Source: Seison nebaliae
Lineage: Eukaryota > Rotifera > Pararotatoria > Seisonacea > Seisonidae
Length of the DNA: 64,000 nt
Assembly: GCA_023231475.1 (NCBI GenBank)
Contig: JALJEE010002328.1
Span: 105,652-169,651, forward strand
Direction: 5' to 3'
This document shows positions 34,887 through 47,519 of the stretch, in pieces. The translations under genes were made by a program, and so were the position numbers. Each line of letters opens with the position of its first letter. Position 1 is the first letter of the stretch. The notes under the pieces were generated by a model that was not told where the DNA came from, did not search any database, and worked only from the letters and a program-made list of their open reading frames with translations.

Positions 34887-36446
34887 CAATGAATCAATTC
34901 CTCAAATTCTTTACAATTTTCTCCATTCCAAATAAATTTTCTCCTATCAAAAGTTTGATGAAATTCTCGTAAATCCTTTTCAAATATACGCCGATTTTTC
35001 CCATAACAAATTAATCGTTTCACTATTTGCTTCTCCGTATTGTACAAAGCGATTTTTGGATATAATTCTGGGTAGACCAATCGATTAGGACATAATGGCA
35101 ATAGTCCCAACAAAACACTTTCCATCATACTAATTCCAAAGAATTCATGATTTGACGTACTCAAAACACAATGTGATGTTTTTAATAATCTGTAATAATC
35201 ATTCTTCTCTTCCAAGAAACCGAATGTATCGATTAAATCAGGAAAATGTTTTTTCATATCTTCGAATATCTCTGAAAAAGGAAAATGGAAAGAATATTAA
35301 TTTCAGTTTTATCATAAAACATTAATAAGGAAATATTTTTTAATCCATCAGTTATTTTAAATCGAATTGATTTGAACTCATTGAATTCGACGACTTTTAA
35401 GTAAATCAACAACATTATCTGAATTCTGCTATTTACCAGAAGTTTATTTCGAAATTCTTAAGAATCATCTTCATTCTCAGTATTAGCATGGCAAATGTCA
35501 TCATTGGATAAGAGAAAATCACATTCTCTTGATAAAATAAATAAAAAATTCGATTAACCGAACTTGGAATTTGTGAGAAGGACTTGCCAATAACATGGAA
35601 TCGTAATAATCGTACATCGTCTCCCATTTTAGATTTACATAATTCTAAAATATGATACAATGATTCTGGATTCTTATCATGTTCCCATCGATGTGCCCAA
35701 ATTATATGAAATTCTTTTTCTGATTTTCCCAAATTCAATAAACTCATTTCTTTTGGAATTTTTATTGGAATATAGAAAATCGATGAATGTTCTTCAATTT
35801 TTTTAATAATTTCATTCGTATTCTTCGGTCGACATGTCGATGGAAATTTATTGATAAATCGAGAAATATTCTCAATGAAGGATGATCGATTGAAATGGGA
35901 ATTGAAGAGAATTTTATCAGCAACTAAACTAAAATTGAATTATCATTAAAAAATTATGTAAAAATATAAAGAAATCGAACCAACTAATTATTTGATTATA
36001 AGAGTATTGGATATCTCTCTCTTGAAGTTTGTTTGTTGGAAAGATCAATTGATTTTCATGAAAGTAAATAATCGATTTAAAATCATCATTCAAAATATTT
36101 TTGTTGATTAGTGAATATAATTCACTTAAATTAGAATCAGATGTTACAATTAATCGACTAAAATAATAATAATTGTTCAACATATTTGAGAATAGAGAAG
36201 AAACCTTAATTTCTTCTTATTTTCCAAGTATGATTCATTAATGATTTGACTGATCATTAATGAAGACACTCTGGAATGCCAATGCCATTTCTTCTCTGAC
36301 AAAAGAAAAGAACTGAAAACATCTTTATGAAAACATTCGGAGATTGTCCGAAGAAATTGACGGTGGGAAATTGAGGGAGAGATATCGATAAACAAAATTT
36401 TTTTAGGTTCTATATCAACAGATGACGATGATGATAAACTTGACAT
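34886..36446 (-). CDS. GTDC1: GTDC1 / tRNA-queuosine mannosyltransferase
   Basis: Glycosyltransferase (GT-B fold, GT4-like) that adds mannose to queuosine in tRNA-Asp in vertebrates. At least four exons: 36446-36205, 36157-35981, 35928 onward, and the last ending at 34886. Family landmarks are KKWHWHSRVSSLMISQ (human KKWHWRARTSALYFSQ), then IIYFHENQLIFP and QERDIQYSYNQIISCLVAD. The C-terminal domain shows IIWAHRWEHDKNPESLY, then FEDMKKHFPDLI, ISMMESVLLGLLPLCPNRLVYPE reduced to its core HEFFG/LCPxxLVYPE. The exon pattern between about 35250 and 35550 is not fully resolved. The stop TGA overlaps the next gene's ATG by one base. Confidence 0.88.
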
Positions 36447-36545
36447 GAAAATACCTAATTGAGAATCAAATACACAAATGATGATTAAATTAATTATTAT
36501 CGACCGGAATTTAATTTGATTTTATGAGAATTTTATCAATGAAAA

Positions 36546-37277
36546 TCAAATTCGATTATGGACATTTTCCATAATTCTTTTTTTCTTCATTTCTAAAAGA
36601 TTTTTGACGATGTCATCGCTATTATTTTTATATTGATTTATTGAATTCATTTCTTTTAATCTCCTCCTTTTCTTCTCGTCCATTATGTCACAAAAAGCGA
36701 TATTAGATGATGATCCGATGAGAGAATCGATCAATTCTTTCTTCCACGATAGATTACTTTTCGTAGTAATGGATAAATTAAATTCGATTGATTTAAATGT
36801 TGAATCAGATGGAATATCTTTCGAATGGATTGCATCATCAAATAAATGTCGTATAATAATATTTTCATTTGGAGACAATTCTGTTTCATACGGAATCTTT
36901 TCCATTTGATCAAGAGAATTGGAAATGAAGAGTGAAGTGATATCGGTTGCTTCAACTCTTATTATTAGAATGTTACTACTGAACAACAAAGGTAAAAGTG
37001 AACAAAATTGTCCGATATCAACTTTCTCTCGATCGTTCACATACCATCCAATAAATTTTTCATCTTTGTGAATTTGTTGATAAAGTGCTATTGATCTTTT
37101 CACATATTCCTCCTCCAACTTCTCTCCTTGATTATTCTCCAGAAGTGGAACGACATGTTCTACCGTTAATACATTCTCCTCCTCCTTTCCCAATAACAAT
37201 CCAATGACACTTTTATAGTGCGATTGGTCTTCTGAAAAGGTGAGTAAAATTTGAAGATTGAAAACACATTTATCCAT
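36546..37277 (-). CDS. Divergent MPN-domain protein, possibly eIF3f
   Basis: A single exon of 243 aa. The N-terminal half fits an MPN (Mov34) fold: YKSVIGLLLGKEEEN, VEHVVPLLEN, then EEEYVKRSIALYQQIHKDEKFIGWYVN. The spacing from IGLLLG to GWY is that of eIF3f and its kin (PSMD7, COPS6). No JAMM zinc motif is present, so it would be a non-catalytic scaffold. The C-terminal half is weakly conserved, ending in a Lys/Arg-rich helix. If it is eIF3f it is unusually diverged for a translation factor and somewhat short. It lies 100 bp upstream of GTDC1 on the same strand. Confidence 0.55.
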   Translation of the reverse strand: MDKCVFNLQILLTFSEDQSHYKSVIGLLLGKEEENVLTVEHVVPLLENNQGEKLEEEYVKRSIALYQQIHKDEKFIGWYVNDREKVDIGQFCSLLPLLFSSNILIIRVEATDITSLFISNSLDQMEKIPYETELSPNENIIIRHLFDDAIHSKDIPSDSTFKSIEFNLSITTKSNLSWKKELIDSLIGSSSNIAFCDIMDEKKRRRLKEMNSINQYKNNSDDIVKNLLEMKKKRIMENVHNRI

Positions 37278-37563
37278 TCTAGAAAGAAAGATACAGGAAT
37301 AAATTTCAACTGTACATCGACAAGAATTGTCGTCAAGCTTATAATTTGAAAGTTTTCTTTCTCATAATGAAAATTATCAGAAATTATCAAATAAAAATGT
37401 CCAATAATTAGGCAACCTACGACTTTGTTTATAAATAAATTTCTTCATTCTTTAATTATGTTACTTATTTCTGCACAATAATTTTTATGAATTTCCAAAA
37501 GGCAAATTCTCCATCAAATAAACGTTATATGAAAATCGACCATAATCAAACAACAAAAAAATT

Positions 37564-38416
37564 ATGAATTGGGTAGGAAAATTTATAGGACCCCACAAAT
37601 TGATTGATCGTACTGTGGAACAAGATAAAGTAGATGATTTGAGAAAGACAATTGATCGATATATTACAGAGAAATATCCAACTAAATTCTTTCCGAAGCA
37701 TGTGATCAATGATGAAAATTGTAAACGATTCCTTTTAAGTAAGAATAGTGATTATAGTGAAGGTGAGAAGAAGATGATTGCACACATTGACTGGAGAATA
37801 GAATACGGTGTGGAAAGCATTCCTAAGAAATATGAAGCGACTTTAAACAAACAACACAATTTAGGAAAGGCAATTTTATTAGACCAACGTGATTCATCGG
37901 GAAGGTTCTTCATTTAGTATTCCTATTCTTAACAAGCCATTTCTTAGACCACTAATTTATGTAAAGAGTAGTTACCATTTCCCAACTGATCAAACACTAC
38001 TAGATATGGAACGTTTTATAATTAATCTTTTTGTTCGTTAAATTATCGTATTTTATTATATTTTTTACCTTTTTCAACAGGAGCAGTGTAATGCGTTAGA
38101 CGACGGACATGTTGATAAAGGAAGTTTGATATTGGATATGAAGGATATAAGTTATGCAAACGTCGATTATCAAACTCTCAAAAGTTTGTTGTGGTTGATA
38201 ATGGAACAATATCCGGAGAGATTGTATAAATGTTTCATTCTCAATCCAGGAGTCTTATTCACAATCGTTTGGAAGACTGTTCGACCCTGGATGGACCAGT
38301 ACACGGCTGCAAAAGTGATTATTGTAAAAAATGAAACGGAATACTTCACTCATGAAACTATGAAACAATTGAAACAATTGGAAAGCAACAAGCGCATGGT
38401 CATCGTTCGTGCATGA
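37564..38416 (+). CDS. CRAL-TRIO (Sec14-like) lipid-binding protein
   Basis: Three exons (37564-37904, 37948-38032, 38081-38416) give 253 aa. The helical N-terminal CRAL-TRIO-N region is followed by the lipid-binding domain: GRPLIYVKSSYHF, ERFIINLF, SLILDMKDISYANVDY, YPERLYKCFILNPGVLF, WMDQYTAAKVIIV. This matches small arthropod CRAL-TRIO proteins and yeast Sec14 relatives, which carry hydrophobic ligands between membranes. No signal peptide, so cytosolic. The introns are 43 and 48 nt with GTTCTT and GTTCGT donors. The divergent partner is the MPN gene, 286 bp away. Confidence 0.88.
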
Positions 38417-41400
38417 TGCGAATTGGGGAAATGTCAAGTCATTTCTATTTATTTTTCTTCCGGCCTCCGAAATTTTATATATGTCTGTGAATGTTCAACC
38501 CATCCCTTCTAATACACCCCGTAGATAATGTTGATATAAATATAAATTAACTTACTCATATTGTAAATGATATGGTAAAATAGTTGTTCAAAGGACAACT
38601 TCCTATGCAGGGAAACTTTAGAAATGAATGTACTATTTTATTTTTCGAATAAAATTTGAAATTGAAATTCTTTTTAAATAATTTTAACGTATTTAATTAG
38701 TTATTCTTTTTTCATTTAGTGAAATATGAGATATGATCGTTAAGGTCGTTCAAATTTATTATTCAAAGATTGAACTTTATAATTTAATGATTCAATTTCT
38801 CAAAAGGTTATCACCAAACATTTACAGAAGTTTACTAATCTAATTTTTCTGTTACTGATTTCTGACTCGATAATACTCAAAATTACTATTTCTTTATAAT
38901 ATATTTAGATATTTACAATATTAGTTTAGATATTTTTTTTTAAATTAATTATTTATCATCTACTTTGTTACTGATTCCTCGTATTAGTCTCATCTCATTC
39001 ATCTTTTTAATTGTGATATATCTTAATTTTATGTTCATATTTATTATAAGTGAAGAGAAATTATGAAAAACAGAAGCAATATAAATCCATTATTCTAAAT
39101 GAATAAGAAGCTTCAGTATTGAACAGAATAATTCGTTCCATCAACTTTAATTACTTTATTCAATTATAATGAAAAATATGCAAAATACTTATCGATTTAT
39201 TAATTCTTTTATTAATAATATGTGCATCAAAAGTATTATTCGTTATTCTTTTCTCTACTGTAAATTCAAGTACTTATACATAATTATAATCGTCATTATA
39301 ACGAATATAAAGAAATAGTAGAATAGGACGAATCGACTATATAGAATAATAGAAAGAAATTTATATGAATTCAATTCACATACATATAAATAAACTTGCA
39401 GGAAGTTTTTCCAACGAACATTGCCTTCCTTTGCATTTCCAATATCCTACTCTCAATTGCTTTAAAAAGACGATTAATAATATACAGAATACATAACATG
39501 CATGCTTCAACATATGCAAAATTCTAGGTGCACGACCATTATCTGATAATTGGGTGTCGAAAGAAATCTTACATCTCCTCATTTTAATGGGAGGAGAAAA
39601 TATAATTCCATTCTCTCCCACTCTACAACAGATAATGACTCATTATTTTTCTTCTATGTAAAACGGATGATAAATTATTAAAATTGTTATATGTTCCCAC
39701 TCCTCATTTTTGTATATTTATATAGAAATGTGAAACGAAAGAGATCATTCTCGATAACACACACATAGACATTTTGTAATTCCACGTGTATTATGCATGT
39801 AAGAGAATAAATATAAAAGTTGGTAGATACGGTTTACACGAAAGAAATAATTCGAAATCCATTATATACGTAGAAAGATAATAAATACGTATAATGTACG
39901 TATACATCGTGTCTTTATGTTGTACATATATCTATTGTTTTGAAGATAAATTGGATTTTTTCTTATTCTTCTTGTACGTCTCATTCATGTAGATGAGACG
40001 ATAAATAGAAAGAGAAATAGTTATGTCAATTAATTCATTTATTTATTTTATTAATTTCTCAACAATAAAATAATTGTAAATAAGTATGTACAAGTTATTA
40101 ACATGAAATAAATAAATAATGGTCGTCATAAATAGGGAGAGGAGTAGATGGTTAATAAACATTTGAATGACGTGGTTGCCACTTACATGTTAAATAGGAA
40201 AAAGAGAATTTTTTTCTAAATTAGGCCTAAAGTCCATGTGAAATAGAAAAAGAATAATAGAACAGGAAAATGTGAAATAATTGACGATGTGGCATGTTCG
40301 TTCGGTAGAGAAAAATATATATATTTTTTCTCTTTCCTGTAACGAATATTGCTTTTTCTTTATTTTACATTTCGCACTTGGTGTACATTTTTTTTTCATT
40401 CATTTTTTACTTCGTTCGTCGCCCGGTTTTCTTCACTCTCATACCATTTTTTCTATCGTTCCTTATCTAATCTATTATTCATTATCTTCCCTTTGCCAAA
40501 TATTTACACATGCACGTGTATTTGTCCCGTTGATTGTAGTTGTATACAGTGGATATGTGTGTATACTTTGAAATAAGATAACGTTTTTGTTATACATATT
40601 TCAGTTTAACATAAATTTCAACAATTACAGATTTCTTTTAGTTTCTTTTCTTTCGCTGTTGTTCGTCTGTTGCGGTGATGATTATCACAATGATCATGAA
40701 GATGTTTAATTATTATTGGAGAAGAAAATAAGTTTCTCAATTTCTTATTTTCCATTATTAATGTTAATAAATAAAATGTGTTTCCCTTTCGAAATTATTA
40801 AGTGTTTAAGCTCTCCATAAGAAACGTGTATGTACTTAGTGATATGTATACCGTTTTATAAAATTAATCATTTTTATCTATGTCTATTCAACAATAAATT
40901 TATTTCCAATATGTTTAAGTAGAAAAAATAATAATTTTCCTCAATACATCTTCTAGTAGTAATTGTTAAGAGACGATTCGTTAGAAAAAGTGAAATTGGA
41001 GAAAATTTCTTTATATGTATTCACCTTTCATTCATTTGTTATGCGTATAGAATTAGTGATCGATTGTCACGGAGGAGAGATTTGATATGTATTGATAGAA
41101 GAGTAACAACTAACGAATACACGAGAGATTTCAATTAAATCATCCTACAAATATGTGGAGATGTGATTGGAGGGAGAAATAAATCTACAAATTAGGAGTA
41201 ATTTGAAAAAAGTTAAATAGAGAAAAAACATTTATTGTCTTATACGACCATTATAGTAATGAATAATGTCCATCCTTTCATAAAAGAGCGAAGGTATCCG
41301 TTCCTAATTTATTTTCCGAAAACAAAATTTAGGAGATTGTTGTTGACCATGTGTCGGTCAATTAACAATTAATTGATAGTGATCTCCCATTATAATTAGA

Positions 41401-42372
41401 GAAATTAAGGATGTTTTGGGCGTAAAAATTGAAAGGTGATAGATTGATTGGAGATAAATATTTTCAATCGCCTTTCTACTCTATCAATATTTTCTTCTAC
41501 TCTTATCTATTTCATTATTGGTATGTAATATCTTATTAAAGCAAATTGTTATTAAATATCATGTTGTTTTATTATCGATATTCATTTGTGAATCTATTTT
41601 GTATTTTCACTTTAATTGATTTAGCTCGACTTCTCAGGGATATTCTTTATCCTACTGAATAGTTTTTTTTTCTTTGGGAAATTGAAAGAAGCGAATTCAT
41701 TTATTTTCTATTTCAACCAATTTAATGTTTATCAAAAGAAAATAATGAATTTCTAAGTGCCATGTCGGATATTTGTTGATTGTAAAAGAAATTCGTTGTT
41801 TGATATATCAATGAAAATGTTGTTGACATTCACAAAGATTTGGAAAGAGGGACTTTCAATTACAATTTTTTATATTGTAAAATTGGAATTAATATGAATC
41901 TTCCACTTCTTTTCACTTTTCACATAATTGTTCTTCAACAGTTTCTTCAGTTGTTTTTTTCCATTATTCGTCAATTCAGTGGAAGAAGTATTTGTTTTAA
42001 TAAAAGTCGTTTTCATCTCAATTTCTTTTATTTTTGTTTTATTCAATTAAATTATTGTAATTCTACTTTATTCTTTACAATTCAGATAAACTTCTTATTA
42101 ACATTTTCCTTTTAATTTTTGAATGACAATAAGTTGTCTTCAATGAATTGAAAGTAGTCATAAACTAACAATTCCATCTCTTTTTAATCTTCAACGGTAA
42201 ATGGGGGAAGTATTATAATTGAAGAAATTGAATGAGAACGAAAACTCGTTAGAAATATATAGAGATTGTGTTCGATACAAAACTTAAATGAATAAAAAAT
42301 CAACAAATCAGTGAAATTTAGAACAGTCAGCCAGTTTGTTAAGATCATTTACAGAGGAATTGTTGGAATTAA
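38417..42372. other. 4-kb intergenic region
   Basis: No coding-like ORF, although several AT- and T-rich frames of 60-96 codons appear by chance. Short islands of more mixed composition (38450-38530, 40390-40580) could be regulatory. It probably contains the promoter and 5' UTR of the gene starting at 42373. I see no RNA gene or mobile element. Confidence 0.5.
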
Positions 42373-44100
42373 ATGGATACGTGTGTATCGAACTCATGCA
42401 ATTCCACAATTATCTGTTCCAATAATCTCTCAATGGCTGTCGATTATAATGACACACCATCTCCAACTTTTTCACCAGAAACTAGTGGAATGAAGAGACG
42501 AGCTTTTACAGTTATTCCCGATTCATGTTTACAAGAAGCCAAACGTCGGAGGGAAGTCGATGATAAGAATCTCGTTCCGTCGCCTGATTCCTTACCGTCG
42601 ATTGAGAGTAAACTGACAGAAGACCATCAATCATCAAATGAGAATGGTAACGATAATTCATCATCTCCAAATATCATTGCAGAAGATTCAGTTAATTCAA
42701 TTGAATATTCAATGGACGAAGAAGATGAGAGGAAATTTGATAAAGAAGTAAATGATGAAAATTATCATCAATCTTTTATGGAGAACAATGAAAATAATGA
42801 TGATGAGAATGACGATAAGGAAAAATTTTATCAAATAGATGAACCTCGTCCAATGAGTCTAGATCCATCGATTCCATTATATAATCGGAAGAAATTATTG
42901 AGCAACTTCCGAGAAGAAACATTTGAGAATTTATTGAGTATTACAGGTAAACGATTTCTTCCAAATAATTATAAGAAATCATTCCATCAACCACAAATAT
43001 TGGAAGCTGATGAATCATCTTCTTTTCATGATAAACATGACGTGCGAATAATTGAAAACCTTCTATCAGAATTGATAACGGATATCGATGGAATGATGGA
43101 AATTGAAAATCATACATTAATTACATCAAGTCATCTGATTCAACTCACTGATCAAAAAGTGAATCAAAAAAATAATCGATCAAGAGGAAAAATAAGTGGA
43201 ATTAGTAGCAATTCGAGAAATGGATCCGTGTCTAAAAAATCGAATATGAAGTCGACAGTTGCCTCCTCCTCATCGTCAACAAATATGTCGTCACCAAATC
43301 AACAACAAAACACACTATTGCCACCGGAAAATATAATGTATAAATATTATCGATGTGGAAAGCAACAACATAATTTGTCGCTTTATGACTTAACGGAGAA
43401 TTTGAACGATTTATTACAGAAAGAACAATTATTGAGAATAGCAAATTTGGATGATGAAATGGGAAGTGATTGTGAAGAGTTGGTGAATGAGGATCAAGAG
43501 ACCTTGGATCATCCAAATTCGATAAAACAATCAATTCCTCTCTACAAGACTCGACCTTATTGTATTCACACGTGTTTGAACATCCTTCCTCAACAAGCAT
43601 TCCGTCACGGAGAAAATCGATTGATTGGTGCCACACAATTGAATAATCCGAATTGGCTACAAGAATCCTCAATTTATAACGCGTCAAGAAACTCTTTACA
43701 TTCATCCAAATTAATGATCGATTTACAGATAGAAAATTTAGAAAACGAAATAAAATCTTATAAGTCGCCACATCAAAGTCGACCGAAATTATTCAAATCT
43801 TTAAGTAAAAACGTTCGACGTTTCGATCGTTTCATTAGTCGTCAATTGTCGAATAGAAACGTGAAAGGCAATTGTTCGTCCACTTCGGGGATGTCGACAA
43901 CCGTTCATTTAAGGACAACACAACATCCATTTGAGAATACGTCATTAATTGGAGAAAACGTCTCAATACCATCCTCCTCCTCCTCCTCCTCCTCTACATT
44001 ACAACAGACATTCAGTGAAGCATCTCGGTCAACTTCTTCATCATTGTCATCATCTTCACTTGTACAACAAACGAAAGAAGAAAATTCTTCCACCACTTGA
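42373..44100 (+). CDS. Unrecognised Ser/Asn-rich, probably nuclear protein, 575 aa
   Basis: A single uninterrupted exon. The N-terminal part holds KRRAFTVIPDSCLQEAKRRR, a conserved-looking basic segment that could act as a nuclear localisation signal, followed by a long acidic region rich in Asn, Asp and Glu. The middle (RPMSLDPSIPLYNRKKLLSN) and the C-terminal third (PYCIHTCLNILPQQAFRHGE, then basic KLFKSLSKNVRRFDRFISRQ) look ordered. The tail is a poly-Ser tract encoded partly by TCC repeats. Such a layout suits a transcriptional regulator, but I recognise no domain. The codon structure is intact over 1.7 kb, so the gene is real. It stands alone between two AT-rich gaps. Confidence 0.7.
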   Translation: MDTCVSNSCNSTIICSNNLSMAVDYNDTPSPTFSPETSGMKRRAFTVIPDSCLQEAKRRREVDDKNLVPSPDSLPSIESKLTEDHQSSNENGNDNSSSPNIIAEDSVNSIEYSMDEEDERKFDKEVNDENYHQSFMENNENNDDENDDKEKFYQIDEPRPMSLDPSIPLYNRKKLLSNFREETFENLLSITGKRFLPNNYKKSFHQPQILEADESSSFHDKHDVRIIENLLSELITDIDGMMEIENHTLITSSHLIQLTDQKVNQKNNRSRGKISGISSNSRNGSVSKKSNMKSTVASSSSSTNMSSPNQQQNTLLPPENIMYKYYRCGKQQHNLSLYDLTENLNDLLQKEQLLRIANLDDEMGSDCEELVNEDQETLDHPNSIKQSIPLYKTRPYCIHTCLNILPQQAFRHGENRLIGATQLNNPNWLQESSIYNASRNSLHSSKLMIDLQIENLENEIKSYKSPHQSRPKLFKSLSKNVRRFDRFISRQLSNRNVKGNCSSTSGMSTTVHLRTTQHPFENTSLIGENVSIPSSSSSSSSTLQQTFSEASRSTSSSLSSSSLVQQTKEENSSTT

Positions 44101-45129
44101 TCAAACTCCTTATCTAACTATCATTGTAATTATTCATTAAAAGTAAATATAAGTCTATCATTACCGCAATCAATCATAATCATCACCATCATCATCATCA
44201 ATTCCAGAAATAAATCTGTTGAATATGATTAATAATCGACAATCGATTAAATAATAAACTAAAATTAACTGAAATTAATGAAACATTGAAAAATGATTGA
44301 TGGAGTAATAGCAACATCAACAACATTTTGATAATAACAAATATGATTTAGAGTAAACTTAATAAATTTTAATCAATCAAAATTTTTCTCTAATTTTCAT
44401 AAATAATACGCGGATATTTACATATTTGTACGTACTAACTCCATTTCGCTCTAATTAATTTATGAGGAGAGATTACATAGAAACAAAAGTGAAATTTCTC
44501 TCCAAAGAACAATGGAATAGAAAAAAGAAACGAATTGTTTCGATTGGAGAAAACACATTATAAAGAATTTAGACATATTTCTTTTTTGTCCTACCGATAT
44601 TGTCGTAGTCATCAATATCCTCGATTTATATTCATCTTCACCTGTTCTTGTTAATTATTATTTTTTATTATATTTCTTTCTGATTCGTTTGAAAGAATTT
44701 ATTTACATACTCAACCCAAAAAAATACTTGAATAACACACACATCATACACACAAACACAATACAACACTTTCCGGTTCTTTGAAAAAAATTAAATTTTG
44801 ATTCACTTATATTAATTTTTGTGATAATTCTTTATCAGCTTCTTTTACCCTTATTATTATCAATAAAATTTCTTCTTTTTATATGCAAATGTTGTTGGAA
44901 GTGAGTGACGGTATAGTAATGGTATATGTTGAGAGGAAGTCAAATTGGAGAAATGAAGATAGACGAGTAAACTCCAAATCGTATTCATTCAATGAGCGGC
45001 GTGATCGTCATAAGTTGTAATAGTCAATATCATGCTTCTTTTTTTTTTGATTTGTAAATTTGTGTGAATAAATTCGAGTTTCTTTGAGAAATACTCAAAT
45101 CTCATCTCTCACAAATTAAACGGGAAGCA
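44101..45129. other. Intergenic region with simple repeats
   Basis: About 1 kb with ATC repeats at about 44173-44202, a CA-rich run around 44730-44770 and T runs. It holds the 3' ends of two convergent genes. No ORF of interest. Confidence 0.5.
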
Positions 45130-46557
45130 TCAATCATACTCATCATCTAAAAGAATGAAGTAATGCAAGATATTGTATATTGAAAGAATAATCGATGTGA
45201 ATAGAAAGGATATAAAATAGGAAACCGTTTAGGATTTCACCTTCTTCCCGATTCTTCATTGATTGTCTATTATCCTCCATATTGACTTTCCTATCAGGAT
45301 TAACTCGTATCATTAACCATGACAAATTTGGTGGTCCTTCAATCCATTGTTGACCCATACGACATGCTAATTCTTTAATAGATAATGAATTTCCAATCAA
45401 TCTCTCTCAACACGAACCTATTAACGTCTCACGATCATTGTACACGTCTCTCTCTTCATCAGATGAATTGGCCATAATACATTTGAAATAATTATCGAAT
45501 GATTTCTTCATGAATCAATAATATAATGAATGAATTCGATGACGTAATGAGGAAGAGAAATCGGTTAAGATAAAGTGAATTGTAAAAGAAAAACCGGAAT
45601 TTCTATCTGAGTGTAAATTGAGGCAATTGTCAAACATAATGCAGCAATAAAATGAGACGTGTATTCGACACACATTTTCGTGAAACGTAGACAATTTCTA
45701 ATGAATATATTGCAAACAGAACATAGTTCTCTCAATTCATCACTAGCTAACAATTTCGAACGATGATGGAAATGTTTGAAAATAATTTTTCGAACCTGTC
45801 GAATTTTTCGAATCTAATTGATCTAGTATGAAATCGTAAGGTAACGGTGCAACGATATCGGCATCTAATAATAATCATCAAATAGAGGAAGAAGAAAAAG
45901 AGTTCAAACTAAAATACATTATGATACTCTTCTCATAAAGTAGAATGAGATCCATTCGTTCTTTCTTCGAACACTCACGAGGATTCTTCAAATTTTTCGG
46001 AGAAATATATTTGTCACTATATTTCTTTTAAAAATAAATTAGAATTTTCCCCAATGAAATTTAAAGAACTTTTAATGCATCAATTTCCATTTGTAATATT
46101 GTTTCCAATTTGATCGGTTCATCAATAAATTTGGCGGTAACGAAAACAATCGACGTGGCAAATGTCTAAAAATCAGAAAAAGAAAAGATTTACTTCTATT
46201 AGCATAAGAATTTCGAGTAACTTGATAATCGTAGATATTAAACGGATTCTCCATGTAAAATCGATGCATCAAAATAATGGCCGTATCTGTAATAAGGATT
46301 CTTTTCATAATACTATTAGAATGACTGTTAAAGTATTAAAAGAAAGTGAAATGAAGAAGAAACTCTTTTTGAACCGCAGTCAATAGAACGATGAAGGCAG
46401 AGCATTGTTGTCTGTAGGATAATTCTTCTTTTACACTCATATTGCACTCCTTCACTGAACATGGCCATGTCTCAACAATTTCTTTTCGCCACATGACTTC
46501 ATGTCGATCCGTTGGATTCGTCGAAGCTATTTCAATGTTCATGTTCGTTTTTGTCAT
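45130..46557 (-). CDS. Cyclin T/K-type transcriptional cyclin
   Basis: A cyclin of the transcription-elongation group, a likely partner of CDK9 or CDK12/13. Nine exons (46557-46364, 46324-46222, 46165-46070, 46024-45910, 45864-45796, 45746-45595, 45505-45418, 45372-45226, 45146-45130) join in frame to 326 aa. The first cyclin box holds ELSYRQQCSAFIVLL, ITDTAIILMHRFYM and ATSIVFVTAKFIDEPIKLE, matching cyclin T (SCRQQAANLI, NTAIVYMHRFYM, SAAIFLAAKVEEQPKKLE). The second box is weaker: CNIFIRNCLRF and SHFIAALCLTIASIY. The WW motif after it is not obvious. The tail is short and acidic (REEGEILNDDEYD) with no His-rich or Pro-rich region. All eight introns start GTT, and the last exon is only 17 nt. 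Confidence 0.8.
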
Positions 46558-47519
46558 GATATTTTGGAAAATTAATCCTAATTATTATTGGACGCCACAA
46601 ATGGGATGATGAGAGAGCAAATCATTTAAATTAATTGTCTCACTCTTGCGTTTCAACAAGTTCCCTATCAAATCTTATTGAAAAATAGAAACAATAGAGA
46701 AATAGCACTTGAGGGAAACAGGGAAAAAATTAGAAAAATGAAAGGAAGACACGGACGAAATGTTGGTCAGTCCTATAATATTCGTATGAAGAAGGGAACG
46801 CAGAGAGAGAAAGATGAAGAAAACTTAATAGGAAATGTTACAATGGATGACATATGCAAGAATTATTACCAAGATTATAATTTGATAGAATTATACACGG
46901 ATTATGATAGAAAACAAAAGAATACTCTACTGTGTTAATAAGCTTAAAATTTGAATATTCAACTTTGAAAGATGTGTTTTTACTGTCAATTTAATAATTA
47001 TCATAAAGTTTTTTATGGAAACACTTTTAATTTATCGATGTCCAAGGACGAATTTTAAATTAATATACACATCCAATGATACCACCTTTTACTGTCAACT
47101 TTATACTTATAACAGAAATTTAAAATAATTCAAAACATTTTCGTTTTAAAACATTCTTCCTCTCCTTTACTTTGCACAATTCTTAATTTCCTATTAAAAA
47201 AGTACATGTTCCAATTGGAGTTATGATACAAATGTAAAATTGGAACATAATTAATATTTAACATAACATCATAACTATAACTAGGCAACTTGGTTTCTTT
47301 TTTACTTTGGATTTATCGATAATTATTATAATATATGGTAATTACGAAAAGTGGAATTATAAGGATTAACTATATTGGAAATTAAATATTTTAAATTGAT
47401 TTTTATTGAATTTCAAAATGTTTCAACCGATAAAATAAAACAATAATATTTTGTAAGCATTTAGAAAATAGTTGAGACGCAAATTAATGTGTAAGTACGA
47501 AAGGGAAATTAGTTTTTTA
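46558..47519. other. Intergenic region
   Basis: Just under 1 kb between the cyclin start and the 3' end of ATP13A1. A plus-strand ORF with an ATG at 46738 (66 codons, Lys/Arg/Asp-rich) has no other support. The rest is AT-rich and looks non-coding. Confidence 0.5.

Noticed and set aside
40281-40576. Two overlapping Phe/Ser/Cys-rich plus-strand ORFs
   Set aside because: Composition follows a T-rich stretch and neither frame shows a domain or codon bias.
46738-46938. Plus-strand ORF rich in Lys, Arg and Asp
   Set aside because: Short, low-complexity, no splice or homology support; could be chance in an AT-rich gap.
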